A stretch of 61,946 bases of DNA from CAMLOF01 sp041913045 (GCA_041913045.1 JAYSGB010000026.1:1-61946), one strand, 5' to 3'. Shown: positions 15,973 to 24,529, counted from the stretch's first letter. Notes: a model not told the origin generated them from the letters alone. Numbers and translations: made by a program.

Positions 15973-16359
15973 TTACATGCTGGGCGGCACCACGCCGCCC
16001 TTGGCCTGTTCGGCCTTGTCCTGGCATGCCACGCAACGCAGGGAGGTGGGGTTGGCGTGCAGGCGGGCGGTGGGAATGTCCACGCCGCAGTCGATGCACA
16101 GGCCGTATTGGCCCGACTCGATGCGCTTGAGGGCGGCGTCTATGGCTGCAAGCTCGGCCGATTCATGCTCGTCCAGGGCCATGGTCAGGTTGCGCTCACC
16201 ATCAACTTGGCTCCAATCGCCGCTTTGCACGTCGTGCCTGTCCCCTGCGGCTTCGGCCCGGCCAATCTTGCCACCGCGCTGGGCGCGGATGAGCGCGAGC
16301 ACGTCCGTGCGCATCTGGATCAGTTGCTGGGCAAAGGTGTCGGAAATGTTCTGGCTCAT
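15973..16359 (-). CDS. DksA/TraR-family zinc-finger regulator
   Basis: 128 residues, shorter than E. coli DksA (151). A helical N-terminal half is followed by a C-terminal four-cysteine zinc finger (CIDCG and, 20 residues on, CVAC), the signature of the DksA/TraR family. These proteins insert a coiled coil into the RNA polymerase secondary channel and tune promoters, often with ppGpp. The tip lacks an exact DxxDxA motif (the region reads SGDWSQVDGER), so it is probably a DksA-like paralogue, not housekeeping DksA. It is convergent with the deacetylase gene and divergent from phaM. Confidence 0.85.
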   Translation of the reverse strand: MSQNISDTFAQQLIQMRTDVLALIRAQRGGKIGRAEAAGDRHDVQSGDWSQVDGERNLTMALDEHESAELAAIDAALKRIESGQYGLCIDCGVDIPTARLHANPTSLRCVACQDKAEQAKGGVVPPSM

Positions 16360-16444
16360 GGGGAGGGACTCCTGTATTCCTGTGACGCGAGGTCATTCTG
16401 CGCCACTGTTGCCATTATGTTGACGGATGGGTGGCCTGGGTGTG

Positions 16445-16458
16445 TTGATACACGTCAA
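16445..16458. promoter_or_regulatory. FNR/ANR-type box upstream of phaM
   Basis: TTGAT-ACAC-GTCAA fits the FNR/ANR consensus with one degenerate half-site. It lies in the divergent gap between the DksA-like gene and phaM, 43 bases before the phaM ATG. No convincing -10 element was identified at the distance expected for activation, so repression or chance occurrence is possible. Confidence 0.35.
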
Positions 16459-16500
16459 GCTGTGGCATGCTTACGAAAACGGCCCCACACGGAGACCCCC

Positions 16501-17226
16501 ATGAGCACCCCCGACATGAGCGCCTTTGCCAAGTACATTCCCGGCTTCGAGTTCCTTCAGAACCTGACCCGGCAGGCGGCAGGAGGGGCAGCTCCTGATC
16601 TCCAGTCGGGCGTGCCCGGCATGCCGCCCATGAGCCAATGGGTGGCGCCGGTGTTTGATGTGGAGGAGCTGGACAAGCGCATTCAGGACATGAAGGCCGT
16701 GCACTTCTGGCTGGAGCAGAACACGAAGGCGCTGGGCGCCACCATCCAGGCGCTGGAGGTGCAACGCATGACGCTGGCCACGCTCAAGGGCATGAACGTG
16801 AGCCTGGCGGAGATGGCGGACGCTTTCAAGATCAAGCCAGAGGCCCCGGCGGCATCGGAGCCGCCAGCGCAGCCTTCCAGTCAGCAGGAGCCGGAAGGCG
16901 AGCAGACCGCCACCAGCGGGCCGGCGGTGGACCCGATGCAGTGGTGGAATGCCCTGACGCAGCAGTTCCAGACGATCGCTGGCGATGCGATGCGTGACAT
17001 GGCTGACCAGGCCACGCGCACCGCCGAGCAGATGGCGCAGACCATGCAGCAGGCCAGCGCCGCCACCGCCAGCCAGGCGGATGTGCCTGCAGACAAGGCG
17101 GGCACAACACGCTCCGCCAAGAAGCCCGCCAGCAAGACGGCCCGCAAGGCGCCAGCCAAACGCACGCCTGCAGCGGCCAAGCCCAAGACGACGGCCCGGT
17201 CGACAAGGTCCACACCCAAGCCATGA
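16501..17226 (+). CDS. phaM: PhaM, polyhydroxyalkanoate granule regulatory protein
   Basis: 241 residues from ATG 16501, with GGAG eight bases upstream. The N-terminus (FAKYIPGFEFLQNLTRQA, then WVAPVFDVEELDKRIQDMKAVHFWLEQN) matches PhaM, which activates PHA synthase and tethers PHB granules to the nucleoid in Ralstonia. The C-terminal third is rich in Lys, Ala and Pro (KKPASKTARKAPAKRTP), a histone-H1-like tail that would bind DNA. The stop overlaps the start of the FIST gene by ATGA, so the two are translationally coupled. PHA synthase genes are not in this window. Confidence 0.88.
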   Translation: MSTPDMSAFAKYIPGFEFLQNLTRQAAGGAAPDLQSGVPGMPPMSQWVAPVFDVEELDKRIQDMKAVHFWLEQNTKALGATIQALEVQRMTLATLKGMNVSLAEMADAFKIKPEAPAASEPPAQPSSQQEPEGEQTATSGPAVDPMQWWNALTQQFQTIAGDAMRDMADQATRTAEQMAQTMQQASAATASQADVPADKAGTTRSAKKPASKTARKAPAKRTPAAAKPKTTARSTRSTPKP

Positions 17227-18518
17227 AGCTGTTCCCGTACGCTCACGCCACCCACCCGCAATGGCGCATGGCCGCCGCGCTGGTGCTGGCGCAGCTGCGT
17301 GCGCAGATGGCATTGCCCGACCACGCCAGCACACCTGGTCTGGCCATGCTTTACATCACCGACCACTACGCTGCCGATGCACAGGCCATTCTGGACCACC
17401 TCAGCGCCGAACTGCCCGAGGTGAACGACTGGGTAGGCACGGTGGGCGTGGGTATTTGCGCCAACAACGCCGAGTATTTCGATGAGCCCGCGCTGGCGGT
17501 GATGCTTTGCGACATGTCGCCCGACCAGTATCGCGTGTTCAGCGGTGTGGCGCCCCTGCCCGCCGCCCAGGGGGCTGGTGGCTTCACGGCGCAGACGGCC
17601 TTGTTGCATGCCGATGGTGCCACCCCCGACGTGGCTGAACTGATTGCCGAAATGGCCGAACGTACCGCCACGGGGTACGTGTTCGGCGGACTGGCATCAA
17701 GCCGTGGGGCTTCCATCCAGTTCGCACGCTCCAGCAGGGGCGCGCTTGCCGGCAGTGGCCAGCGTGGCGCAGCGGGCGTGTTCCATGGCGGGCTCAGCGG
17801 TGTGGCCTTTGGCCCTGATGTGGCGCTGGTGTCTCGCATCACGCAGGGCGTGCGGCCAGTGTCGGTGATGCACGTGGTTGATCGCGCAGATGGGAACGTC
17901 GTTCTCAAGCTGGACGGGCAGGACGCGCTAGACGTGCTGTTGCAGGACCTGGATATTTCGCTTGAAGAGCCCCAAAGTGCGGTTGCACGGTTACGGCAGA
18001 CGTTGGTCGGCTTGTCTTCTGGCCGTGGCACCGCCGCCCAGCCCAACGCAACGCGTATCCCGGCCGCATTTGGCGAAGACGTTCTGGTTCGTCACCTCAT
18101 CGGTCTGGACCCAGGGCGTCGCGGGGTCGCAGTGGCTGACCAGGTGGAAGCAGGTATGCGCCTGACCTTTTGCGAGCGCCACGTTCAGGCGGCGCGTGCA
18201 GACCTCATGCGCATCTGCGCTGAGATACGAGAGGAACTGGAGCCAGAGGAATTGCCGCTCGAAACGGCAGTGGCCTTGGCCGACCAAGAGGTGAGTGCCA
18301 TGCCCCATCCAGCACGGCGCATCGCCGGGGCGCTTTACATCAGCTGCAGCGGGCGCGGTGGCCCGCACTTTGGCGGGCCGAGCGCTGAGCTGCAGATCGT
18401 GCGCCGTGCCCTGGGCGACGTGCCGCTGGTGGGGTTCTTCGCCGGGGGTGAAATCGCCCACGACCGGCTGTACGGCTATACCGGGGTGCTCACGGTGTTC
18501 ACCGGCGCAGCGGGGTGA
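17223..18518 (+). CDS. FIST-domain signal transduction protein
   Basis: 431 residues with both FIST_N (about 30-230, including WVGTVGVGICANNAEYFDEPALAVML) and FIST_C (to the end, including GRGGPHFGGPSAELQ and GFFAGGEIAHDRLYGYTGVLTVF). FIST domains are thought to sense small ligands such as amino acids and often occur with chemotaxis or c-di-GMP output domains; here there is no output domain, so it must pass its signal to another protein. Coupling to phaM by a four-base overlap suggests a link to storage-granule control. Its 3' end overlaps the convergent HTH gene by 20 bases. Confidence 0.88.
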   Translation: MKLFPYAHATHPQWRMAAALVLAQLRAQMALPDHASTPGLAMLYITDHYAADAQAILDHLSAELPEVNDWVGTVGVGICANNAEYFDEPALAVMLCDMSPDQYRVFSGVAPLPAAQGAGGFTAQTALLHADGATPDVAELIAEMAERTATGYVFGGLASSRGASIQFARSSRGALAGSGQRGAAGVFHGGLSGVAFGPDVALVSRITQGVRPVSVMHVVDRADGNVVLKLDGQDALDVLLQDLDISLEEPQSAVARLRQTLVGLSSGRGTAAQPNATRIPAAFGEDVLVRHLIGLDPGRRGVAVADQVEAGMRLTFCERHVQAARADLMRICAEIREELEPEELPLETAVALADQEVSAMPHPARRIAGALYISCSGRGGPHFGGPSAELQIVRRALGDVPLVGFFAGGEIAHDRLYGYTGVLTVFTGAAG

Positions 18519-19230
18519 AGGCGGCGAACTCCCAGCTGCGCATGCAAAGCAACAGGGTGTAGCCCTCACGGTCCTTGTCGGCCAGCTTCTGGTCGGTCTG
18601 GTGCTGCTGGGCAAAATCCTGCGCCACGCGCTGCAGCCGCTCAAGAAAGGCCGGGGCCATGCTCCGGCTCACCGAGCCGTGCACGAGCAGCAGTCCTTCG
18701 CCTGCGCCGTCGAATCCACCAGAGAAGTAGTCCAGCAGCGCGTTTTCGCGGAAGTAGTCCATCACCGGCCCGTTCGGGCGCCAGCGGAAGGTCTTGGCCA
18801 GTTTGAGCCGGTAGCGGTTGAGCGGGCGCAGTTCGATGATGCCGATGCGGTCCAACTGGGCCAGATACTTGATGCACTCCGCGTCGGTCAGGCGGTAGCA
18901 GGCCGTGATCTGCTCCAGCGTCCATTGACTCAGCACGCAGATGGCCACCAGCAGCAGCTTCTTGTCGGCCACCACGGCGCGTTCCTGCTCCAGCGTCATC
19001 TCGCGCAGCAGGGGTTGGGCGTCGGCCACACGGCGAGCCAGTTCGGCGAAATCCAGCTTCAGTGCCCGGCAGATGTCGTCCACGCGGGACAAGGCCATGT
19101 CTCCCTTGGCCAGCATGCGCTTGACGCTGGATTCCGCCATGCCCAGCGCTCGCGCCAGGTCGGCGTACGTCATGCGGGCGGCTTTCAGTTCCTGCTTGAT
19201 GGCGAGGACCAGGGAGGTGGTGGTGCTCAT
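18499..19230 (-). CDS. HTH (Xre-type) transcriptional regulator
   Basis: 243 residues. The N-terminal Cro/CI-type helix-turn-helix is clear (MTYADLARALGMAESSVKRML), followed by about 170 residues of unknown, mostly helical sequence containing WTLEQITACYRLTDAECIKYLAQLDRIGIIEL, which itself looks like a second winged-helix motif. The C-terminus contains MDYFRENALLDYFSGGF and probably binds a ligand or oligomerises. A perfect 7-bp inverted repeat lies 23 bases upstream of its start (19253-19273) and is a likely autoregulatory operator. It overlaps the FIST gene end to end and is divergent from the CREST-type hydrolase gene. Confidence 0.83.
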   Translation of the reverse strand: MSTTTSLVLAIKQELKAARMTYADLARALGMAESSVKRMLAKGDMALSRVDDICRALKLDFAELARRVADAQPLLREMTLEQERAVVADKKLLLVAICVLSQWTLEQITACYRLTDAECIKYLAQLDRIGIIELRPLNRYRLKLAKTFRWRPNGPVMDYFRENALLDYFSGGFDGAGEGLLLVHGSVSRSMAPAFLERLQRVAQDFAQQHQTDQKLADKDREGYTLLLCMRSWEFAAFTPLRR

Positions 19231-19252
19231 GACTGTGTTCCTATAACACGGT

Positions 19253-19273
19253 CAGTATCTCTTATTGATACTG
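19253..19273. promoter_or_regulatory. Inverted repeat, candidate operator of the HTH regulator
   Basis: CAGTATC-N7-GATACTG, perfect 7-bp arms, lies in the divergent gap 23 bases from the HTH gene start and 70 bases from the next start. A related half-site CTGTATC occurs about 20 bases further on. The arrangement fits an operator bound by a dimeric Xre-type repressor controlling both directions. Confidence 0.55.
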
Positions 19274-19342
19274 GATTGCATGGATTTGTGTGCTGTATCG
19301 AAATTTGCCACTGATTTTTGAAAAGATGAACAAACTCGACGC

Positions 19343-20281
19343 ATGTCGAACCAACGCCCTCGCACCACTATGCGTCCCCATGTTGTCTCATCGCTGGCGG
19401 GTCCATCGCCAGATTTTGACCGGTCTGCGGTAGCAGCCGCTTTCCAGCCGGTATGGCCCTGGCTGTATGCGCTGTGGGGCGGCTTGTGGTTGTTGGTCTG
19501 TCTGACCGGCCCCTGGTGGCTGCAAGTGATGGGTGTCGAACTGAACGCCCACGGTCACACCACGCTGTATGCCCATGGACACCCTTTCATAGACGCGCGC
19601 AGTTGGTGGGGTGTGCCCAATACCCTGGACGTGCTGAGCAACCTGCCCTTGCTGTTGGCCGGAGGTTGGGGGCTCGTGGCATTGGCGCGCGGGTACACAG
19701 ACTTGTCGCACACCTCGTGGCAAGCCTTGCGTTTAGTCTTTGCCGGGTTGGCGCTGGCAGGGCTGGGGTCTGCCTGGTACCACTGGATGCCAAGCCCCGC
19801 CACCCTGGTGGCAGATCGCCTGGGCATGGCGGTGATTTTTGCTGGCGTGCTGACGCTGGCGGCCTGTGAAAAGCTGGGGTATCAGGCTGGGCGCAGTGTG
19901 CTGTGGCTTTCACTGACCATGGGGCTGGCAGGTGCTGTTTTGCCATGGAGCCATGACAACCCGATGCCATGGGTGGTGTTGCAGTTTGGCGGGATGGTTG
20001 CCGTGGCCCTGCTTGCGTTGCGCCCGGCTTTGCCGGACGCGCTGGGCTTCCGTTTGGGGCTTTTGGTGTTGATTTATGGCCTGGCCAAGCTGTTGGAGTG
20101 GCAGGATGCGTCGCTGTATCACTGGACGGGTGGCCTCGTTGCCGGGCACAGCCTCAAACACCTGGTGGCGGCGCTGGCGGTATGGCCTCTGCTCAGTGCC
20201 CTGCGCGGCTCCGGCAAAATGCAGAACACAAAGTCGCCGTGCCCCGTTTTTGCGCAACAACAGGAGGAGAACCGCCCATGA
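19343..20281 (+). CDS. CREST-superfamily (alkaline-ceramidase-like) membrane hydrolase
   Basis: 312 residues with about seven to eight membrane helices. Motifs fit the CREST hydrolase superfamily: a Ser in PNTLDVLSNLPLLLAGG, then GSAWYHWMPSPATLVADRLGM with His and Asp, and a late His-x3-His in AGHSLKHLVAAL. CREST members (alkaline ceramidases, PAQR receptors, Per1) are zinc-dependent intramembrane amidases or lipases. Bacterial relatives are mostly uncharacterised. Its stop overlaps the ATG of the LplT-PlsC gene (ATGA), so a lipid substrate handled jointly with that acyltransferase is inferred. ATG 19370 is an alternative start. Confidence 0.75.
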   Translation: MSNQRPRTTMRPHVVSSLAGPSPDFDRSAVAAAFQPVWPWLYALWGGLWLLVCLTGPWWLQVMGVELNAHGHTTLYAHGHPFIDARSWWGVPNTLDVLSNLPLLLAGGWGLVALARGYTDLSHTSWQALRLVFAGLALAGLGSAWYHWMPSPATLVADRLGMAVIFAGVLTLAACEKLGYQAGRSVLWLSLTMGLAGAVLPWSHDNPMPWVVLQFGGMVAVALLALRPALPDALGFRLGLLVLIYGLAKLLEWQDASLYHWTGGLVAGHSLKHLVAALAVWPLLSALRGSGKMQNTKSPCPVFAQQQEENRP

Positions 20282-22254
20282 GCCCAACGTCCACCCACCA
20301 AGAGGGAGGGCAGTTCAGTCTGCTCGGGCAGCGCCGCTTCGCGCCTTTCTTCTGGACCCAGTTTCTCGGCGCTGCGAATGACAACCTCTTCAAGTTTGCC
20401 TTCACGGTGCTGGTGACCTACCAGCTGCAGGTGCAGTGGTTGCCTGCCGAACTGGCGGGGCTGGTCATCGGGGCGCTGTTCATCCTGCCCTTTCTGCTGT
20501 TTTCTGCCACCAGCGGGCAGATGGCCGACAAGTACGACCGGCGCCTGCTGATCGTCTGGCTCAAACGGGTCGAGGTCCTGATCATGGCCGTGGCCGCGTG
20601 GGGCTTTTTTATGCAGAACATTCCCGTGCTGTTGGCCAGTATTTTTCTGATGGGGGCGCAGTCGGCTGTCTTCGGTCCGGTCAAGTTTGCGTATTTGCCG
20701 CAACACCTTGGCGAGCGCGAACTGACCGGCGGCAACGGCATGGTGGAGATGGGCACTTTCGTGGCCATTCTGCTCGGCAACGTGGCAGGCGGTCTCATCA
20801 TCGCTGTCCCGGAAATTGGTGCACACCACGTGGGTTTTGCCTGCGTCGGTCTGGCCATCCTGGGGCGAGTCTCGGCGCAATACATTCCCGCTTCTCCGGC
20901 CATGGACCCGGGCCTGCGCATCAACTGGAACCCGGTGACCGAAACGTGGTGCAACCTCAAGCTGGCGCATGGCAACCTGGTGGTGTTCCGCTCGGTGCTG
21001 GGCATCAGCTGGATGTGGTTCTTCGGGGCGGTGTTCCTCAGCCTTTTTCCCGCGTTCGCCAAGGACGTGCTGCACGGGAATGAGCAAGTGGCCTCGCTGT
21101 TGCTGGTGGTGTTTTCCATCGGCATCGGCACGGGCTCGCTGCTGTGCGAGGTGCTGAGCCGCCGCCACGTGGAGATCGGTCTGGTGCCGCTGGGGGCCAT
21201 CGGGATGTCGGTGTTCGCCATCGACCTGTACTTCGCCACGCGTGGCCTGGCGCCCGCGCAGGGGCTGGGCTTGGCCGCTTTCATGGCTGATGCGGCCCAC
21301 TGGCGCGTGCTGTTGGACCTGGCCTTGCTCAGCCTGTTCGCGGGGCTGTACAGCGTACCCATGTATGCGCTCATCCAGATGCGCAGCGAGCCCACGCACC
21401 GTGCGCGCATCATCGCCACCAACAACATCCTCAACGCGCTGTTCATGGTGGTCAGCGCCGTCATCACCGGGGCGTTGCTCAAGGCGGGTTTCACCATTCC
21501 GCAGGTGTTCCTGTTCCTTGGCGTGGCCAACGCCGTGGTGGCTTTCCACATCTTTATGCTGGTGCCGGAATACCTGCTGCGTTTCGTGGCCTGGGTGGCG
21601 TCGCGCTTCATCTACCGCTTCAAGGTCACGGGCGACGAGAACATTCCCACCACTGGGCCGGCCGTGCTGGTGTGCAACCACGTGAGCTTCGTGGATGCGG
21701 TGCTGCTGATGGCTGCCAGCCCACGGCCCATCCGCTTCATCATGGACCACCGCATCTTCAAGGTGCCCGTGCTGGGCTGGCTGTTCCGTCTGGCCAAGAC
21801 CATTCCGATTGCGCCACAGAAAGAGGATGCTGCGGCCTACGAGGCCGCATTCGACGTTGCAGCCAAGGTGCTGCGCGATGGCGACCTGCTGGCCATCTTC
21901 CCGGAGGGTGGCATTACCCAGGACGGGACCTTGCAGCCGTTCAAGGGCGGCATCATGAAGATACTGGAGCGTGCCCGTGCCGACGGGCTGGATGTGCCCG
22001 TGGTGCCCATGGCGCTGACCAACCTGTGGGGGTCGTTCTTCAGCCGCATTGAAGAGCGCAATGGCCAGCGCGTGGCGATGGTGCGGCCGTTCCGGCGGGG
22101 GGTGTTCAGCCGCGTGGGCCTGAACGCTGGTGAGCCGCTGAAGGCCGATGTTGTGACGCCCGAGGGCTTGCGGGAAAGGGTGGCGGGTTTGCTGGCGCAG
22201 GATGGTCATGCCCGCACAGGTTTGCCGCGCGGTGCGGGATGCCCCGCCGAATGA
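20278..22254 (+). CDS. LplT-like MFS lysophospholipid flippase fused to PlsC acyltransferase
   Basis: 658 residues. Residues 1-430 form a 12-helix MFS transporter like LplT (FFWTQFLGAANDNLFKFAF, SATSGQMADKYDRRLL, GPVKFAYLPQHL). Residues about 445-640 form a PlsC-type acyltransferase with NHVSFVD (the HX4D catalytic motif), FIMDHRIFK and FPEGGITQDG. In E. coli LplT imports lysophosphatidylethanolamine and the separate Aas protein (PlsC plus acyl-ACP synthetase) reacylates it. Here transporter and acyltransferase are one chain, and the AMP-binding synthetase part is absent. Start ATG overlaps the previous stop; a GGAGGAG precedes it. Confidence 0.9.
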   Translation: MSPTSTHQEGGQFSLLGQRRFAPFFWTQFLGAANDNLFKFAFTVLVTYQLQVQWLPAELAGLVIGALFILPFLLFSATSGQMADKYDRRLLIVWLKRVEVLIMAVAAWGFFMQNIPVLLASIFLMGAQSAVFGPVKFAYLPQHLGERELTGGNGMVEMGTFVAILLGNVAGGLIIAVPEIGAHHVGFACVGLAILGRVSAQYIPASPAMDPGLRINWNPVTETWCNLKLAHGNLVVFRSVLGISWMWFFGAVFLSLFPAFAKDVLHGNEQVASLLLVVFSIGIGTGSLLCEVLSRRHVEIGLVPLGAIGMSVFAIDLYFATRGLAPAQGLGLAAFMADAAHWRVLLDLALLSLFAGLYSVPMYALIQMRSEPTHRARIIATNNILNALFMVVSAVITGALLKAGFTIPQVFLFLGVANAVVAFHIFMLVPEYLLRFVAWVASRFIYRFKVTGDENIPTTGPAVLVCNHVSFVDAVLLMAASPRPIRFIMDHRIFKVPVLGWLFRLAKTIPIAPQKEDAAAYEAAFDVAAKVLRDGDLLAIFPEGGITQDGTLQPFKGGIMKILERARADGLDVPVVPMALTNLWGSFFSRIEERNGQRVAMVRPFRRGVFSRVGLNAGEPLKADVVTPEGLRERVAGLLAQDGHARTGLPRGAGCPAE

Positions 22255-22267
22255 AGGAGGAAATACC

Positions 22268-23320
22268 ATGAGCAAAGCCTTGCGTTTGTCCGAAAAGTGG
22301 TTCCGCCGCGGCCTGTGGCTGGTGGCGTTTGTGTTTGCCAGCTTCCTGGTGGGGTTGGGCGGCACCATCGTGGGCGACCTGCCCAAGGTGGAGCAGCGCC
22401 AGAGCCTGGACGACTTCATGGACGCGGCCCAGGCCAAACGCCTGCGCGACGCTGCCAAGACCGCGCAGGTGCAGGCCCGTGACGCGCAGCAGGCGCTGGA
22501 GCAGGCGCAGCTGAAGCACCAGGTCGCTCAGTCCGACCACCGCGCCGCGCGCGACACTTTCGGCAACTGGCTGGCCACGCGCCGTGCCACCGAACGCCCA
22601 GAGCAAGACCCGGAGCTGGTGCGCCGGACCGCTGAACTGGATGGCTTGCGGCAGGCCGAGCGCGATGCACTGGCTGCGGTGGAGGCCCAGCAACAGGCCA
22701 TGCTGGACGCACGTCAGGCCGAAGGCCGCGCGCACGAGCAATTGCGGCAGCTCGAGGAAGGTGCTCGCGACGCCTGGCAGGCCGCGCTGCGTGCGCAGGA
22801 GCTGCGCGTGTTCGGTTACCGCCTGGCCCTGACACTGCCGCTGCTGGCCGTGGCGGGTTGGCTGTTCGCGCGCCAGCGCAAGAGCACCTGGTGGCCCTTT
22901 GTCTGGGGCTTCATCATCTTCGCGGTCTTCACCTTCTTTGTGGAGCTGGTGCCCTACCTGCCCAGCTACGGCGGTTACGTGCGCTACACCGTGGGCATTG
23001 TGGTGACGGTGCTGGTGGGGCGCTATGCCATCGTGGCGCTCAACCGCTACCTGGAACGGCAGAAGGCCGCCGAAACCATGCCTGACGCCCAGCGCCGCAA
23101 GGAGCTGGACTACGACCTGGCCCAGGCCAGGCTGTCCAAGAGCGTGTGCCCGGGTTGCGAGCGGCCGGTGGACCTGAAGGATGGCAATGTGGACTTCTGC
23201 GCCCACTGCGGCCTGTGCCTGTTCAGCCGCTGCGGTGGCTGCCACACTCGCAAGAGCGCTTTCACGCGCTACTGCCAGAGTTGCGGGGAACCGGCCGCCG
23301 CGCAGCCCCCGGCGGCCTGA
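22268..23320 (+). CDS. Membrane protein with coiled coil and C-terminal double zinc ribbon
   Basis: 350 residues from ATG 22268, preceded by a strong AAGGAGG. Order: N-terminal membrane helix (LWLVAFVFASFLVGLGG), a long Ala/Gln/Arg-rich periplasmic coiled coil (about 40-180), three further helices (about 185-265), then a cytoplasmic tail with two cysteine clusters, CPGCERP...CAHCGLC and CGGCHTRK...YCQSCGEP, forming zinc ribbons. I do not recognise a named family. It follows the LplT-PlsC gene by 13 bases and is probably the third gene of the lipid operon; it could be a scaffold or sensor for envelope lipid turnover. Confidence 0.75.
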   Translation: MSKALRLSEKWFRRGLWLVAFVFASFLVGLGGTIVGDLPKVEQRQSLDDFMDAAQAKRLRDAAKTAQVQARDAQQALEQAQLKHQVAQSDHRAARDTFGNWLATRRATERPEQDPELVRRTAELDGLRQAERDALAAVEAQQQAMLDARQAEGRAHEQLRQLEEGARDAWQAALRAQELRVFGYRLALTLPLLAVAGWLFARQRKSTWWPFVWGFIIFAVFTFFVELVPYLPSYGGYVRYTVGIVVTVLVGRYAIVALNRYLERQKAAETMPDAQRRKELDYDLAQARLSKSVCPGCERPVDLKDGNVDFCAHCGLCLFSRCGGCHTRKSAFTRYCQSCGEPAAAQPPAA

Positions 23321-23326
23321 GCAGCG

Positions 23327-24511
23327 TCAGACCCCGCGCGCCCGGTCGGCCTTGAACCTCGCCCGCAGGGCACTGAAGGCGCCCGCGTCCAGCGACTCGC
23401 GCACCTCACGCATCAGGTTCAGGTAGTAGTGCAGGTTGTGGATGGTGGTGAGCATGGGGCCCAGCATCTCGCCGCAGCGGTCCAGGTGGTGCAGGTAGGC
23501 GCGCGAGAAGCCGCCGCGCCCGCCAGCGTCCCAGGCCACGCCGTCCTTGCCCGCGCAGGCGTGGCAGGTGCAGCTGGTATCGAGCGGCTGGTGGTCGGCC
23601 TTGTGGCGGGCGTTGCGGATCTTCAGGTCGCCGTAGCGCGTGAAGATGGTGCCGTTGCGCGCGTTGCGCGTGGGCATCACGCAGTCGAACATGTCCACGC
23701 CGCAGGCCACGCCGTCCACCAGGTCTTCCGGCGTGCCCACGCCCATCAGGTAGCGTGGCTTGTGCGCGGGCAGGCGGTGCGGCGTGTGCGCCATGATCTG
23801 CAGCATCAGGTCCTTGGGCTCACCCACGCTCACGCCGCCAATGGCGTAGCCGGGGAAGTCCATCTCCACCAGCGCTTCCAGCGACTCCTGGCGCAGGTGC
23901 TCGAACATGCCACCCTGCACAATGCCGAACAGCGCGTTGGGGTTGCCCAGGCGCTCGAACTCGTTCTTCGAGCGCAGCGCCCAGCGGCGGCTCATCTCCA
24001 TGCTCTTGCGCGCCTCGGCCTCGGTGGTGATGTGGCCGCTGCCCTTTTCACCCTGCCAGTACGGTGTGCACTCGTCCAGCTGCATCACGATGTCGCTGTT
24101 CAGAATGGTCTGGATCTGCATGCTCACCTCGGGCGACATGAACAGCTTGTCGCCGTTCACTGGCGACGCAAAGTGCACGCCTTCCTCGGTGATCTTGCGC
24201 ATGGCACCGAGGCTCCACACCTGGAAGCCGCCCGAGTCCGTCAGGATGGGTTTGTCCCACTTTTCAAACTGGTGCAGGCCACCGAAGCCTTTCATGATGT
24301 CCAGCCCCGGGCGCATCCACAGGTGGAAGGTGTTGCCCAGGATGATCTGCGCGCCCATGTCGTGCAGGCTTTGCGGCATCACGCCCTTGACGGTGCCGTA
24401 GGTGCCCACGGGCATGAAGATGGGGGTCTGCACCACGCCGTGGTTGAGCGTGAGCGTGCCACGGCGGGCGTGGCTGTCGGGGTCGTTCTTGAGTAGGTCG
24501 AACTTCAGCAT
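23327..24511 (-). CDS. tgt: tRNA-guanine transglycosylase (queuine tRNA-ribosyltransferase)
   Basis: 394 residues, normal length. Catalytic features are visible: the general Asp in LTDSGGFQVWSL, the nucleophilic Asp in VDMFDCVMPTRNARNG, IGGVSVGEPK, and the zinc site CTCHAC plus a later His. The enzyme exchanges guanine 34 for preQ1 in tRNAs with GUN anticodons, the step before QueA. It is the last gene of a probable queA / DUF3334 / tgt operon on the minus strand, with 18 bases between it and the DUF3334 gene, and its end lies six bases from the convergent zinc-ribbon gene. Confidence 0.97.
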   Translation of the reverse strand: MLKFDLLKNDPDSHARRGTLTLNHGVVQTPIFMPVGTYGTVKGVMPQSLHDMGAQIILGNTFHLWMRPGLDIMKGFGGLHQFEKWDKPILTDSGGFQVWSLGAMRKITEEGVHFASPVNGDKLFMSPEVSMQIQTILNSDIVMQLDECTPYWQGEKGSGHITTEAEARKSMEMSRRWALRSKNEFERLGNPNALFGIVQGGMFEHLRQESLEALVEMDFPGYAIGGVSVGEPKDLMLQIMAHTPHRLPAHKPRYLMGVGTPEDLVDGVACGVDMFDCVMPTRNARNGTIFTRYGDLKIRNARHKADHQPLDTSCTCHACAGKDGVAWDAGGRGGFSRAYLHHLDRCGEMLGPMLTTIHNLHYYLNLMREVRESLDAGAFSALRARFKADRARGV

Positions 24512-24529
24512 GATGGGTGTCGGGGGGAC

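Noticed and set aside
20119..22458. Minus-strand open frame of 779 codons opposite the LplT-PlsC gene
   Set aside because: Very rich in His, Gln and Arg with no domain; the plus-strand gene has clear MFS and PlsC motifs.
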